Shown here: piece by piece, positions 26,173 through 34,989 of the stretch
Numbering within the stretch: position 1 is the stretch's first letter
How the letters are laid out: every line of letters begins with the position of its first letter
Source of the DNA: Fischerella sp. PCC 9605
GTDB taxonomy: Bacteria; Cyanobacteriota; Cyanobacteriia; Cyanobacteriales; Nostocaceae
Length of the DNA: 64,000 bases
Direction: 5' to 3'
NCBI RefSeq assembly: GCF_000517105.1
Contig: NZ_KI912154.1
Location: 284,441-348,440 of the forward strand
Notes under the pieces: generated by a model
Told to the model about the DNA's origin: nothing
Seen by the model: the letters and a program-made list of their open reading frames with translations, nothing else
Database searches by the model: none
Made by a program: the position numbers and the translations under genes

Positions 26173-28380
26173 TTAAATTGTTATACTACTGCTATTAACT
26201 GCACTGGCTAAGGCTGTTGGGAAAGTGTTTTGACTATTAGGATCGAATATGGAACCAAGGCCAGAAATGATTTGCCCATAGTCTACTGTACTGCTGCCGG
26301 GGGTATTGATCCCTTGAGCGGGGTTAATAATGTTATCGCCACTGGGTAGCTTCTCCTCAGTAACAATCTTATTACTCACATCAACCGTGGAAATTGGAGT
26401 AGGATTGTCGATACTGGTGATATCATTTGCTGTTGCCGTTGAACCACCGTTAGTAAATTTTCGCAATCTTCCATTTTTGGGGTTTAACTCAGCCACCCAG
26501 GCATCCACAGCCGCGCCATTAGCCCCAGTATTGTTATTTCCCAAAAAAGCTTCAGTAATTCCAGTCACGTAAAGCTTATCGTTGTTGTGAGTGGCAAGAC
26601 CAATACCGTAGTCAAGATTCTTTTTGCTTCCGAACTGCTGAATCCAGTTATTGTTGCCTTCGGTATCGAACTTTCCTACCCAGGCATTATAACTACCATC
26701 TTTTTGGCCTTTACCGAACCTGTCATTAGTATATCCTGTCAGGAAGATATTGTCTTGTGAATCAATCTCCATGTCAGATGCGAACATGCCATCGTCACCT
26801 TGAGAACCAAACTGTTTAGTCCACAGCTGAGTCCCATCGGGGCTAAATTTGGAGAGCCAAATATCATAAGACTTGTTATTCTCTGCCGCTAAATCGCCCG
26901 TAGTCCATCCTGTAGTGTAGATATTGCCCTGGCTGTCAGTGTCAACAGCCCATGAAAATTCCAGACCCTCATTTTGACTCCCAAACTGTTGAACCCACTG
27001 TACCTGACCGTCGGGGTTCACCTTTGCCAACCAGGCATCATATTTCAAAAGTTGTCGAGATGGATCTGACTCTTTGACTAAGCCTTGCGTCCATCCTGTC
27101 AGGTAGGTGTTGCCATCCTTGTCGATCGCAAGGTCGTAAGATTCGTCAAAAAAGGGAGTTTCACTAAAAGGGAAACTGGCTGAGGGATCCTTGATCTCCG
27201 TAAACCACTGCTGGTTGCCATTGCTGTCAAATTTGGCTACCCAGGAATCATCTTGAACAGGAAAGTTGAAGATGTCTGTTCTTGTATTTTCCTTAATTCC
27301 TAATCCTGATAAGTAAACATTGCCTTCTTCATCTACTTCAAGGCCAAAAGCGGGATTAGAAAAACCACCAGTCAAATTAGCTCCAAACTGCTTACCCCAC
27401 AACAGATTGCCATTGCTGTCATATTTAGCCACCCAAGCATCCTGACTTTGTGACTGCTTGGATGAAAATAAATCGCCTGTGGTGAATCCTGCCAGGTAGA
27501 AGTTACCGTCATTGTCTGTGGCAGTGGCATAAGCTGAATCACCACCAGGAGTGCCTATCTGCTTACCCAGCAACTTGTTGCCCTTGTTGTCAAATTTGGC
27601 TACCCAGGCATCTGCAAGACCTTGATTGGTTCCTTGCAAAGGTCCACTAGTATAGCCTGCTAAATAGAGATTGCCCGAAGGATCTGTAGCAGCATCAAGA
27701 CTGAGATCAATACCGGTAGTCCCTAATTGCCCAATCCTCCTTTTTGCTGGTTTTTGTTGTGGCTTTTCACCCACAAACCGGAAATATTTGTCCTTTAGAT
27801 CTAAATCTACTTCAGGTTTCGAGATTACAAAAGCAACGAGGTCTGGTAATCCCTGTTGCACCGAAAAGATAGCCTCTCCATAAAAAGGTTGATCGACTCC
27901 TTCAACCTTTAATCCATTAACTTCTACCAGTCGATAGTCTTTCCGTTTGCCGTTGAGCTGTATGGTATCTTGCTCTTTGTCAAAATCATAAATTACAGCG
28001 AACTCGTTTAAACCAAGGAAATTCGTGGTACCCAGAGTATCCGGGCTGCTACTGGTATAGTAGGGCTGAATTTCATCTCCCAGAACAAATCTGTCTGCCC
28101 CTACAGATGGTATATCCCTCTCTAGAATGAGTAATGGATTACCTCCTTGCGGAGTAGCCTGAATATTCAGTATAATTTCATACTCTTCTTCAGAGTTGTC
28201 AAATATGTCGCCGAACAAAAAATCAATGTTTTGGTTAGGATTGCTTACACCAGGATCGTAAGCGTAGATAGTATCGTTTCCTTTGCGGGCAAAAACGGCT
28301 TCAAATTTAGCTCCTGGAGATCCTGTGCTTAAATCACTACCAGGAGTCCATAATAAAACACTTAGGTCAAATTCATCCAT
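26173..28380 (-). CDS. SBBP beta-propeller repeat protein
   Basis: 735 residues. Residues about 1-215 form an unassigned beta-rich domain with DKEQDTIQLNG and YFRFVGE, reminiscent of the calcium-dependent Nostoc RTX-like secreted proteins. From about 215 to 640 there are at least seven SBBP units of about 55 residues, each reading like D-x-x-GNxYLxGxTxG...DAWVAKFDxxGNxxWxxQFG, which fold as a beta-propeller. No N-terminal signal peptide is visible, which fits RTX/type I export. AAGGA lies 10 nt upstream of the ATG. Binding partner and function are unknown. Its stop is only 17 bp from the IS605-like hairpin. Confidence 0.85.
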   Translation of the reverse strand: MDEFDLSVLLWTPGSDLSTGSPGAKFEAVFARKGNDTIYAYDPGVSNPNQNIDFLFGDIFDNSEEEYEIILNIQATPQGGNPLLILERDIPSVGADRFVLGDEIQPYYTSSSPDTLGTTNFLGLNEFAVIYDFDKEQDTIQLNGKRKDYRLVEVNGLKVEGVDQPFYGEAIFSVQQGLPDLVAFVISKPEVDLDLKDKYFRFVGEKPQQKPAKRRIGQLGTTGIDLSLDAATDPSGNLYLAGYTSGPLQGTNQGLADAWVAKFDNKGNKLLGKQIGTPGGDSAYATATDNDGNFYLAGFTTGDLFSSKQSQSQDAWVAKYDSNGNLLWGKQFGANLTGGFSNPAFGLEVDEEGNVYLSGLGIKENTRTDIFNFPVQDDSWVAKFDSNGNQQWFTEIKDPSASFPFSETPFFDESYDLAIDKDGNTYLTGWTQGLVKESDPSRQLLKYDAWLAKVNPDGQVQWVQQFGSQNEGLEFSWAVDTDSQGNIYTTGWTTGDLAAENNKSYDIWLSKFSPDGTQLWTKQFGSQGDDGMFASDMEIDSQDNIFLTGYTNDRFGKGQKDGSYNAWVGKFDTEGNNNWIQQFGSKKNLDYGIGLATHNNDKLYVTGITEAFLGNNNTGANGAAVDAWVAELNPKNGRLRKFTNGGSTATANDITSIDNPTPISTVDVSNKIVTEEKLPSGDNIINPAQGINTPGSSTVDYGQIISGLGSIFDPNSQNTFPTALASAVNSSSITI

Positions 28381-29582
28381 TTTGCTTAAGTCCTTTATTC
28401 CAATGATTTGAATTCTTTGAGACGTAAGTTTCGGATTAGTTACTACTTTCGGTCGGCTTGTGTAGATTCGACATTCCGGCCTGAAAGTGTCGCACTCAGA
28501 TAATTTTTTACCTTGGTGATATCTTGCTCGTCAGTCGCACCCTGCACTGCCAGTGCCCAGCGACTAATCTACGAGAAGGGCTACACCCTGGGAGTGTAGG
28601 GTAGCCGCGAGAGCGGGCGTCTGTCCGAACACGCGCCTTGTCTATGTGCGGATGCTATGCAGCACCCGCGCTTCCCCATAGACGCACACCAATGAGCCAG
28701 TTCCTCCTAAAGGCACTAAGCCAAGACGGGGGCTGGTCTCACTACGCTGGTCTACCATCCGAGTGGAAGAGCCAGAGGCTCTAATTTATCGTTACCTGGT
28801 TGAATCTGATAACGAGGGTTTGGAGGCTCTGCCTAGGCGCTGTTGCATAGGCGTGCAAGATGTGAGCATTAAAAAAGCTGAAAGCAATAGTTATGAAATT
28901 GTTTTAGCTTTTTAAGAGCAAAACTATATAGCTAACCAATACTTTACGATCGGTTAGTGAAGATTATTGAATCCTAAACAGAGGCACAATTAATCCGAAC
29001 TCTGATAGCTTCGTCAAAAATACTCTATGTGCCAGTTGAAAGAGCGGAATGTGGAGTAGATGCTGCGGTAATTATATTACACAGTCTAAAGTCTAAAAAA
29101 GAATTTAAATAAGAATTTCTGATTGAAAAATATAGCTACTATATAAGATATGCGACTTTTACCAATCATGTTTTCTAATCAAATTCTAATTTCCAATTAT
29201 TACTAATTCTCAAAATAAAATATTTATTTTTCTCTAATCGGATGTTAATAAATTTTAGTTCAGCAAATCCTTGATCCATTATCCCAATAGCATTTGCTAT
29301 TGAGGGGACACCCCGAATGAAATTAGGGGGATTCGCCCAATTTATAATGCAATACAGTTCAGATAAGCCCATAATCCTTTGTATAGACGCGAAATTTCGC
29401 GTCTCTACAGATTAATTTTTTGTACCAACAATCCTTAACTGAACTGTATTGATTTATAATGGCGGAGTTGTTGCGGTAATTGGTAATTGTCAATTGGTAA
29501 TTGGAATAACTGGAAGATTTTTCTCATTACCGATTACCTATTACCCAAAACCCTGGTAAATTAAAAATCATATTTAACGAGT
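28381..29582. other. 1.2-kb gene-free region with repeats and a MITE
   Basis: 28560-28690 consists of GC-rich short dispersed repeats (GGGAGTGTAGGGTAGCC type). 28700-28910 has no usable frame and may be decayed coding DNA. 28910-29340 is AT-rich. 29350-29451 is a MITE, annotated separately. 29480-29560 contains ATTGGTAATTG-type short repeats. Nothing else is recognised. Confidence 0.6.
29340..29461. mobile_element. 102-bp MITE with 13-bp TIRs and 10-bp target duplication
   Basis: The element 29350-29451 begins CAATACAGTTCAG and ends with its exact reverse complement, CTGAACTGTATTG. It is flanked on both sides by ATTTATAATG (29340-29349 and 29452-29461), a perfect 10-bp target-site duplication. 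Its interior carries the perfect 20-bp palindrome AGACGCGAAATTTCGCGTCT (29385-29404). No coding capacity, so it needs a transposase in trans. Intact ends and duplication suggest recent insertion. Confidence 0.9.
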
Positions 29583-30266
29583 CTAGTGATTCAGCAAGTG
29601 TCCATCTTCCATATGAATAATGCGATCGGCAATATCGAGAATGCGATTGTCGTGAGTAACCATCAAAATGGCACAACCCTGTTCCTTAGCTAGGCGCTGC
29701 ATAAGTTCTACTACGCCTCGACCTGATTTACTATCTAAAGCGGCAGTGGGTTCATCGGCTAAAACCAATTTGGGATGACTCACCAAAGCACGAGCTACCG
29801 CAACTCGTTGTTTCTGTCCACCAGATAAATCATCAGGGTAGTAATTCACTCTATGCCCCAAGCCAACAACTTCCAACATCGCTTTGGATCTAGCTTCAGC
29901 TTCTTGATTGTCAAATTCTTTGTGCAGTTCCAGTGACATTTGAACATTCTGGCAAGCAGTCAAAAATCTCAGCAAATTGTGGGCTTGAAAGATATAACCA
30001 ATATTTCGTCGAATTTGTGTTAATTGGCTATTACTAGCCCTGCGGAGTTCATGTCCCAAAACCTTGAGACTTCCTTCCTGGACAGATCGCAAGGCTCCTA
30101 TTAAAGTGAGCAAGGTTGTTTTACCTGAGCCTGACTGCCCCATCAAAATCACTACTTCACCAGGGTAAATTGCTAAGTTTATATCAAATAAAATCTGTTT
30201 TCGTAATCCACCTTTACCAAAGTAGTGATTGAGATTTTGAATAGTAATAATAGATTTTTTTAACAT
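29583..30266 (-). CDS. devA: DevA-like ABC transporter ATP-binding protein
   Basis: ATPase of a DevBCA/MacB-type tripartite exporter. 227 residues with Walker A GQSGSGKTT, Q-loop IFQAHNLL, signature LSGGQKQRVAVARAL, Walker B LVLADEPTAALD and H-loop MVTHDNR. In Anabaena the prototype DevBCA with TolC (HgdD) exports heterocyst glycolipids across the Gram-negative envelope, and cyanobacteria carry several paralogues. It is the last gene of the MTase-devB-devC-devA run (36 bp after devC). The substrate here is inferred from the biosynthetic neighbours, not from the sequence. Confidence 0.92.
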   Translation of the reverse strand: MLKKSIITIQNLNHYFGKGGLRKQILFDINLAIYPGEVVILMGQSGSGKTTLLTLIGALRSVQEGSLKVLGHELRRASNSQLTQIRRNIGYIFQAHNLLRFLTACQNVQMSLELHKEFDNQEAEARSKAMLEVVGLGHRVNYYPDDLSGGQKQRVAVARALVSHPKLVLADEPTAALDSKSGRGVVELMQRLAKEQGCAILMVTHDNRILDIADRIIHMEDGHLLNH

Positions 30267-30301
30267 TCGTTTAAGTTAAAACCAAAATATAGTGAATTTC
30301 A

Positions 30302-31453
30302 CTAAAAAATATCTGCTGGATCTGCTGCTCGCAATTTACGTACAGCGATCGCGCCAGAAATAGAACACATTAAGATTGTCAAAACAAAAACGAATATAGA
30401 GCGGCTAGCGCTCATTAACATTGGCAAAAAAGTAGCAGCTTTGGTTAATTCATATAAACCCAAAGAAATACCAAAACCAGGGATGTAACCAAAAACTGCT
30501 AAAATCAAAGCTTCTTGAAAAACAACACGCAGTAAATAATTATCTGTAAATCCCATAGCTTTGAGGGTGGCGTACTCGGCTAAATGTTCGTTGACATCTG
30601 TAAAAAGAATTTGATAGACAATGACTATGCCAACAATAAATCCCATCCCTGTACCAAGTGCAAACATAAAACCAATCGGTGTACTTGTACGCCAATAATC
30701 TTTCTCAAATTCGATAAACCCTTGATAAGTGAGTATTTTCACATCTTTAGGCAGTTTAGCAGCTAAATTATTAAGTACTTTTTGTTTATCAACCCCTGCT
30801 TTAAGAGTAATTAATCCAATATTAATTTCTCCGGTACGACGATTTTTAAATAAACGTAAGAAATTTTGGTCGCTAGTAATTAAATTACCATCAGCAGCAA
30901 AGGAAGGGCCCAGAGCAAACAAACCAACTGTTTTAATTCTATAGTTACTGATTTCGGTCACTACCTGTTTGTTGCGCTCAAATTCTGTAGAGATTGGCCC
31001 ATACTCTGAGCGAGAATAACGGTCAAACAGAAAAGTATCAGGAAGTTTTAGCTTATTTACGTTTTGATTTACCTCAGGTAAGTTAAAAACAGGTTTTTCT
31101 GGTTTAATACCAAACACAAATATAGCTCGATAGCTACCATTGATAGGATTTTTCCAATCAGCAAAATCAACATATACGGGACTAACTAAATCAACCCCAT
31201 CAAATCCTAAAGCTTGATATAGACGACGTGAAGAAAAAGGTGTCATATAAGCTAAAGATTTAGAACGGGGACTAATCATAATCAAGTCCCCTTTTAAAGT
31301 GGAATGGAAGCGTGTAGCGCTATCATAGAGTGCGCGCTCAAATCCCAATTGCATGAACATGAGAATGTTGGAAAAAGCAATACCCGCCATCGCAACAATC
31401 ATGCGAGATTTTTCGCGCGTAAGTTGTAACCAAGCTAGACGTATTCTGGACAT
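30302..31453 (-). CDS. devC: DevC-like ABC transporter permease (FtsX/MacB type)
   Basis: 383-residue permease with one N-terminal membrane helix (about 18-38), a periplasmic domain of about 210 residues and three C-terminal helices (about 260-375): the four-helix FtsX/MacB topology. It contains HLAEYATLKAMGFTDNYLL, a typical coupling segment of the DevC family, and ends ...VRKLRAADPADIF. It lies 11 bp after devB and 35 bp before devA, so the three genes form one transport unit. Confidence 0.92.
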   Translation of the reverse strand: MSRIRLAWLQLTREKSRMIVAMAGIAFSNILMFMQLGFERALYDSATRFHSTLKGDLIMISPRSKSLAYMTPFSSRRLYQALGFDGVDLVSPVYVDFADWKNPINGSYRAIFVFGIKPEKPVFNLPEVNQNVNKLKLPDTFLFDRYSRSEYGPISTEFERNKQVVTEISNYRIKTVGLFALGPSFAADGNLITSDQNFLRLFKNRRTGEINIGLITLKAGVDKQKVLNNLAAKLPKDVKILTYQGFIEFEKDYWRTSTPIGFMFALGTGMGFIVGIVIVYQILFTDVNEHLAEYATLKAMGFTDNYLLRVVFQEALILAVFGYIPGFGISLGLYELTKAATFLPMLMSASRSIFVFVLTILMCSISGAIAVRKLRAADPADIF

Positions 31454-31464
31454 GATGACTAACG

Positions 31465-32667
31465 CTACTTAGAATGATTCGTATTAATTGCTACTTCTAC
31501 TTGTAAATTGGTTAAACCTGTAACTTGCTTAGCGTCCTTTGGATTGAGACGAATTTTAACTTCAACTACTCTGCGGTCTACATCAGCAACTGGATCGGTA
31601 TTAAAAGTTGCTTGTTTGCGAACTTGTAAACCAACGTGAGTAACCTTTCCATGTAATTCTGTAGGAAAGGCTTCACTAGTAATCGTGGCTTCTTGACCGA
31701 TACGTACTTGACTGATATCCGTTTCATAGACCTCTGCAACTACATACATTTGGTCTGTTTGGCCCATGTCAGCAATTCCCTCGTCGCCAATAACTTCTCC
31801 TGGGAACGTATGAATTTTTAAAATTTGGCCATCCTTGGGTGCGCGTACATAAGCCGACTCCAACTCTGCTTGAGCTTTTTCCACAGCAGCGATCGCATTT
31901 TCTACCTCTGCTTGAGCAGCTTGCACATCAGTGGGGCGAACCTCAGCTATTTGATTTAAAGTTGCTTTCGCCTCCTTAATTTGCTGTTGCAAAGTTTCCT
32001 CAGTTTGATTGAGGCTAGCTTTCGCTTCATTCAACTGCTCCCTAGTAGTTTCCATTTCTAGACGCTTACTATCAAATTTGGAAGTTTCAACCGCACCTTC
32101 TTGATGGAGTATCTGAAAGCGTCCAAATTCTGTTTCAGCATTGCTTAGCTGAGCTTCTAAACGGGCAATTTTTGCTTGTTGAGTTTTTCTTTCCCCTACA
32201 AGCTGAGCTTCTAGACGGGAAATTAGAGCTTTTTGAGCATTAATTTCGCCACTTTTAGGCCCGGCTTTTACTTTAGCTAGATTAGCTTGATTAACTTTTA
32301 CTTGTTGTTTAGCTTGTTTTAAAGCAGCTGAAAGACGATGATGACGGTCTAGGATCGCAATTATTTGATTAGAGGTGACTCTATCTCCCTCTTTCACTAA
32401 AAGTTTGTCAACTTTACCAGTTTCAACAAAACTGGAAGCAGACAGCCGAATAACTTCTCCTTGTGGTTCTATGCGTCCTTGAGCACTAACGAAATTGGTA
32501 ATAGGAGGAGCAGTTGGCGAGGAGACTGATGAAGGATTTTCGTGAGCATTTTGAGAACGAAGAAGACTGTAAATAGTAATTGCGGTAGTTGCGCCCAGAA
32601 TTGGGGAGGCGATAGCGATAAAGAGGATAACCCACCACTTTTTGGACTTGAGAAATGGATGCTCCAT
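31465..32667 (-). CDS. devB: DevB-like membrane fusion protein (HlyD family)
   Basis: 400-residue periplasmic adaptor. One N-terminal membrane anchor (about 10-33) is followed by a lipoyl-type half-motif (VSAQGRIEPQGEVIRLSA), two long antiparallel coiled-coil helices (about 108-270), the second lipoyl half (YVRAPKDGQILKIHTFPGEVI) and a C-terminal beta-barrel region. It would link the DevC permease to an outer-membrane TolC-like pore, which is not encoded here. About 45 bp separate it from the methyltransferase gene upstream, suggesting cotranscription with the biosynthetic genes. Confidence 0.92.
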   Translation of the reverse strand: MEHPFLKSKKWWVILFIAIASPILGATTAITIYSLLRSQNAHENPSSVSSPTAPPITNFVSAQGRIEPQGEVIRLSASSFVETGKVDKLLVKEGDRVTSNQIIAILDRHHRLSAALKQAKQQVKVNQANLAKVKAGPKSGEINAQKALISRLEAQLVGERKTQQAKIARLEAQLSNAETEFGRFQILHQEGAVETSKFDSKRLEMETTREQLNEAKASLNQTEETLQQQIKEAKATLNQIAEVRPTDVQAAQAEVENAIAAVEKAQAELESAYVRAPKDGQILKIHTFPGEVIGDEGIADMGQTDQMYVVAEVYETDISQVRIGQEATITSEAFPTELHGKVTHVGLQVRKQATFNTDPVADVDRRVVEVKIRLNPKDAKQVTGLTNLQVEVAINTNHSK

Positions 32668-32712
32668 TGTTTTTGAATGATTGCATATTATTATTAGGAA
32701 GATTAGGAAAGC

Positions 32713-33645
32713 TTAGTTGGATGGAATACTTTTGCGGAACATAATGCCCATTGCAGAATGGAAACTGAACCAATAGCCGAAAGTAGCCCAGAAGAGGCAT
32801 TTAGGTGAGGTCAACGCTTTCCCTAGTTTGAGCGGCTCAAAAATAACGTCCATTGAACCGTCCAAGATGCTTGTGTACGCGTTTACACTTCGAGCGTTGA
32901 AGCCGAACCAGCGTGTATCGTCATATCTCCGATCAAAGAAACCTACAGGTTCCCATCCCTGACAACGCCCTAAGGATTCGAGGGATTCACGCGTATATAT
33001 ATGAAGATGGTAGGGGACATGTACCTCATGGTAGGAATCGGGTACTTCAGGCAGGCTCAAGTTGATACTTGCTGCGTTAGGTGTGCCAATTAGGATATAA
33101 CCACTAGGGGACAGCAAGCTGTTTAACTTACCTAATAGTGCATTAGGATCTTCAACATGTTCAATGACATCTTGGAGCAGGATGTAATCGAATGGTTTAC
33201 GTTCGAGGATTGTCAGATTGCCGAAGCCGTTCTCTGGCGCGTAAGGGTCATATCCGTAGGCATTGGCAAAGCCGCGTTTTTGCAGATATTGTACAAACAA
33301 ACCGTTGACACCACAACCATAATCGAGCAGCGAATGAGTCTTAGAAAACCCATGCTTTGTCAGTCGTTGGCATAGATTGCCATAGACAAATCGATATACC
33401 CATTTGAGTGTCGCCTTGGCATAGGGATATTGTGCGTAGTAGTGGTCAAGATCCACGACATCTAAACAATGAATCGTCTTGCAGTTGGGACATCGCCAAA
33501 CCTTGAACTTTTCTCCCATAAAGGCTCTGACACTACAAGGGAACGTAGAAAATGCAGATTCATCAAGCGGATCGACGCGATATTGACAAATCAAACACTC
33601 AAGACGTTGCTTGCTTGTATTAGTGCATGTATGTTGTAGCTGCAT
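32713..33645 (-). CDS. class I SAM-dependent methyltransferase with N-terminal Cys cluster
   Basis: 310 residues. The first 65 hold a cysteine pattern (CLICQY...C...WRCPNCKTIHC) like a zinc ribbon. The methyltransferase fold starts at about 95: SLLDYGCGVNGLFVQYL (SAM loop), YGYDPYAP, LQDVIEHVEDP and GYILIGTPNA. This layout is typical of sugar- or polysaccharide-modifying methyltransferases in glycan clusters. AGGA precedes the ATG by 8 nt. It may methylate a sugar on the cluster product; lipid or sugar specificity cannot be read from sequence. Confidence 0.85.
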   Translation of the reverse strand: MQLQHTCTNTSKQRLECLICQYRVDPLDESAFSTFPCSVRAFMGEKFKVWRCPNCKTIHCLDVVDLDHYYAQYPYAKATLKWVYRFVYGNLCQRLTKHGFSKTHSLLDYGCGVNGLFVQYLQKRGFANAYGYDPYAPENGFGNLTILERKPFDYILLQDVIEHVEDPNALLGKLNSLLSPSGYILIGTPNAASINLSLPEVPDSYHEVHVPYHLHIYTRESLESLGRCQGWEPVGFFDRRYDDTRWFGFNARSVNAYTSILDGSMDVIFEPLKLGKALTSPKCLFWATFGYWFSFHSAMGIMFRKSIPSN

Positions 33646-33761
33646 TAGAATTTTCCTAAAAAAAATATCAAAAACTTTTTCTTAGTTAGAACTTGAGCGA
33701 AACAGAGCGCTCCGTGTTTGTTTGAAATATCACCAGCGCTTTGCGCGTTCGTAAGTATTTT

Positions 33762-34889
33762 CTACATTGAATTTGCTATCTCTTTCTCAAATACGCCAAG
33801 TGCCCGAACCACAGCTTGATCCATGTCGTAGTACTTGTAATCTGCAAGTCGTCCGGCAAACAGTACTGTACCGTTGAGTTTTTCTACTTCTTTGAGGTAA
33901 AGGTTGAGGCGATCGCGGTTCTCCTCATTGAGGATGGGATAATAAGGGTCATTTTTTCCTGGTACATAAGCTTGAGGATATTCCATCACTAAGGTAGTTT
34001 TGGAAGAAGTTTGTCCTGACAAATACTTCTGCTCAGTAATGCGGGTGATGTCGTAGTCGTTGGGGTAGTTAACTGTACCAACCTCTTGATACCATTCTTG
34101 GTCTAATGTCTCGAATTCAAAATGTATGCTACGGTATGGCAGTTCACCATACATATAATCAAAAAAAGTATCAATTGGACTAGTGCAAATTATCCGATTA
34201 AACTTGAGGTCGTCGATCATCTCGCGGTAATCTGTGTTTAGTAGTACCTTAATGTTGGGATGAGCCAACATTCGGCGGAACATTTCGGTGTAGCCAAGTT
34301 TGGGCATAGCTTGGTAAGGGTCTTGAAAATAACGATTATCCCGACTGATGTAGACTGGAACACGTCCTGTTACTCCCCGATCTAGTTCCTCTGGTTTTAG
34401 ACCCCATTGCTTCATGGTGTAGCGGAGAAAGACATTTTCATAAATATAATCAGCTAAGAAACTTAAATCTCCACTAGCACTCTCACGTAGTTTTAAAATG
34501 GGTACTTTGACCCCAAAACCGAAGTTTTCTAGAAGCAAATTCTCCAGCTTTTCTGCATATTTTGGCGGAAAAAGGGCATAGAGCGAATTTAGATTAAAAG
34601 GGATAGGGACTTTTTTGCCCTCCAATACTCCAAGTACATGGTGATAGTAGGGTCTCCACTCTGTAAATTGGGAGAGATAATCCCAGACTTTCTTAGACTT
34701 AGTGTGAAAGATGTGAGGCCCGTATTTATGAACTAGAATGCCATGCTCGTTGTAGTAATCATAAGCATTTCCGCCGATGTGGTCTCGCCGTTCTACAATC
34801 AGCACTTTCTGCCCAAGCTGAGTCGCGATCCGCTCAGCCATTACACAAGCTGAATATCCCGCCCCTACGATAAGCCAATCAAATTTCAT
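33762..34889 (-). CDS. glf: UDP-galactopyranose mutase
   Basis: FAD enzyme that interconverts UDP-galactopyranose and UDP-galactofuranose, supplying the five-membered sugar for cell-surface glycans. 375 residues from the ATG at 34889, chosen because GGAG lies 8 nt upstream; the frame also has a GTG three codons earlier. Motifs: FAD fold WLIVGAGYSACVMAERIA, GGNAYDYYNEHGILVHKYGP HIFHT (split), MKQWG, GRVPVYISRDNRYFQD, and the C-terminal FAGRLADYKYYDMDQAV. The dinucleotide loop has Tyr-Ser-Ala where Leu/Phe-Ser-Gly is more usual. It implies that a galactofuranosyl residue is made within the cluster. Confidence 0.92.
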   Translation of the reverse strand: MKFDWLIVGAGYSACVMAERIATQLGQKVLIVERRDHIGGNAYDYYNEHGILVHKYGPHIFHTKSKKVWDYLSQFTEWRPYYHHVLGVLEGKKVPIPFNLNSLYALFPPKYAEKLENLLLENFGFGVKVPILKLRESASGDLSFLADYIYENVFLRYTMKQWGLKPEELDRGVTGRVPVYISRDNRYFQDPYQAMPKLGYTEMFRRMLAHPNIKVLLNTDYREMIDDLKFNRIICTSPIDTFFDYMYGELPYRSIHFEFETLDQEWYQEVGTVNYPNDYDITRITEQKYLSGQTSSKTTLVMEYPQAYVPGKNDPYYPILNEENRDRLNLYLKEVEKLNGTVLFAGRLADYKYYDMDQAVVRALGVFEKEIANSM

Positions 34890-34989
34890 TAATTTCACTC
34901 CTTGAAAGCTACTTCAGGTCAGTTATGGAAATTTGTAGAGATTGTTTCTTCTGCTGAAAAATTTGGGATGCATCTAACCAATCTCACCC

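Noticed and set aside
29583-32667. Macrolide exporter MacAB assignment
   Set aside because: The ATPase and permease are separate proteins and the adaptor has DevB-like features; MacB is a fused protein.
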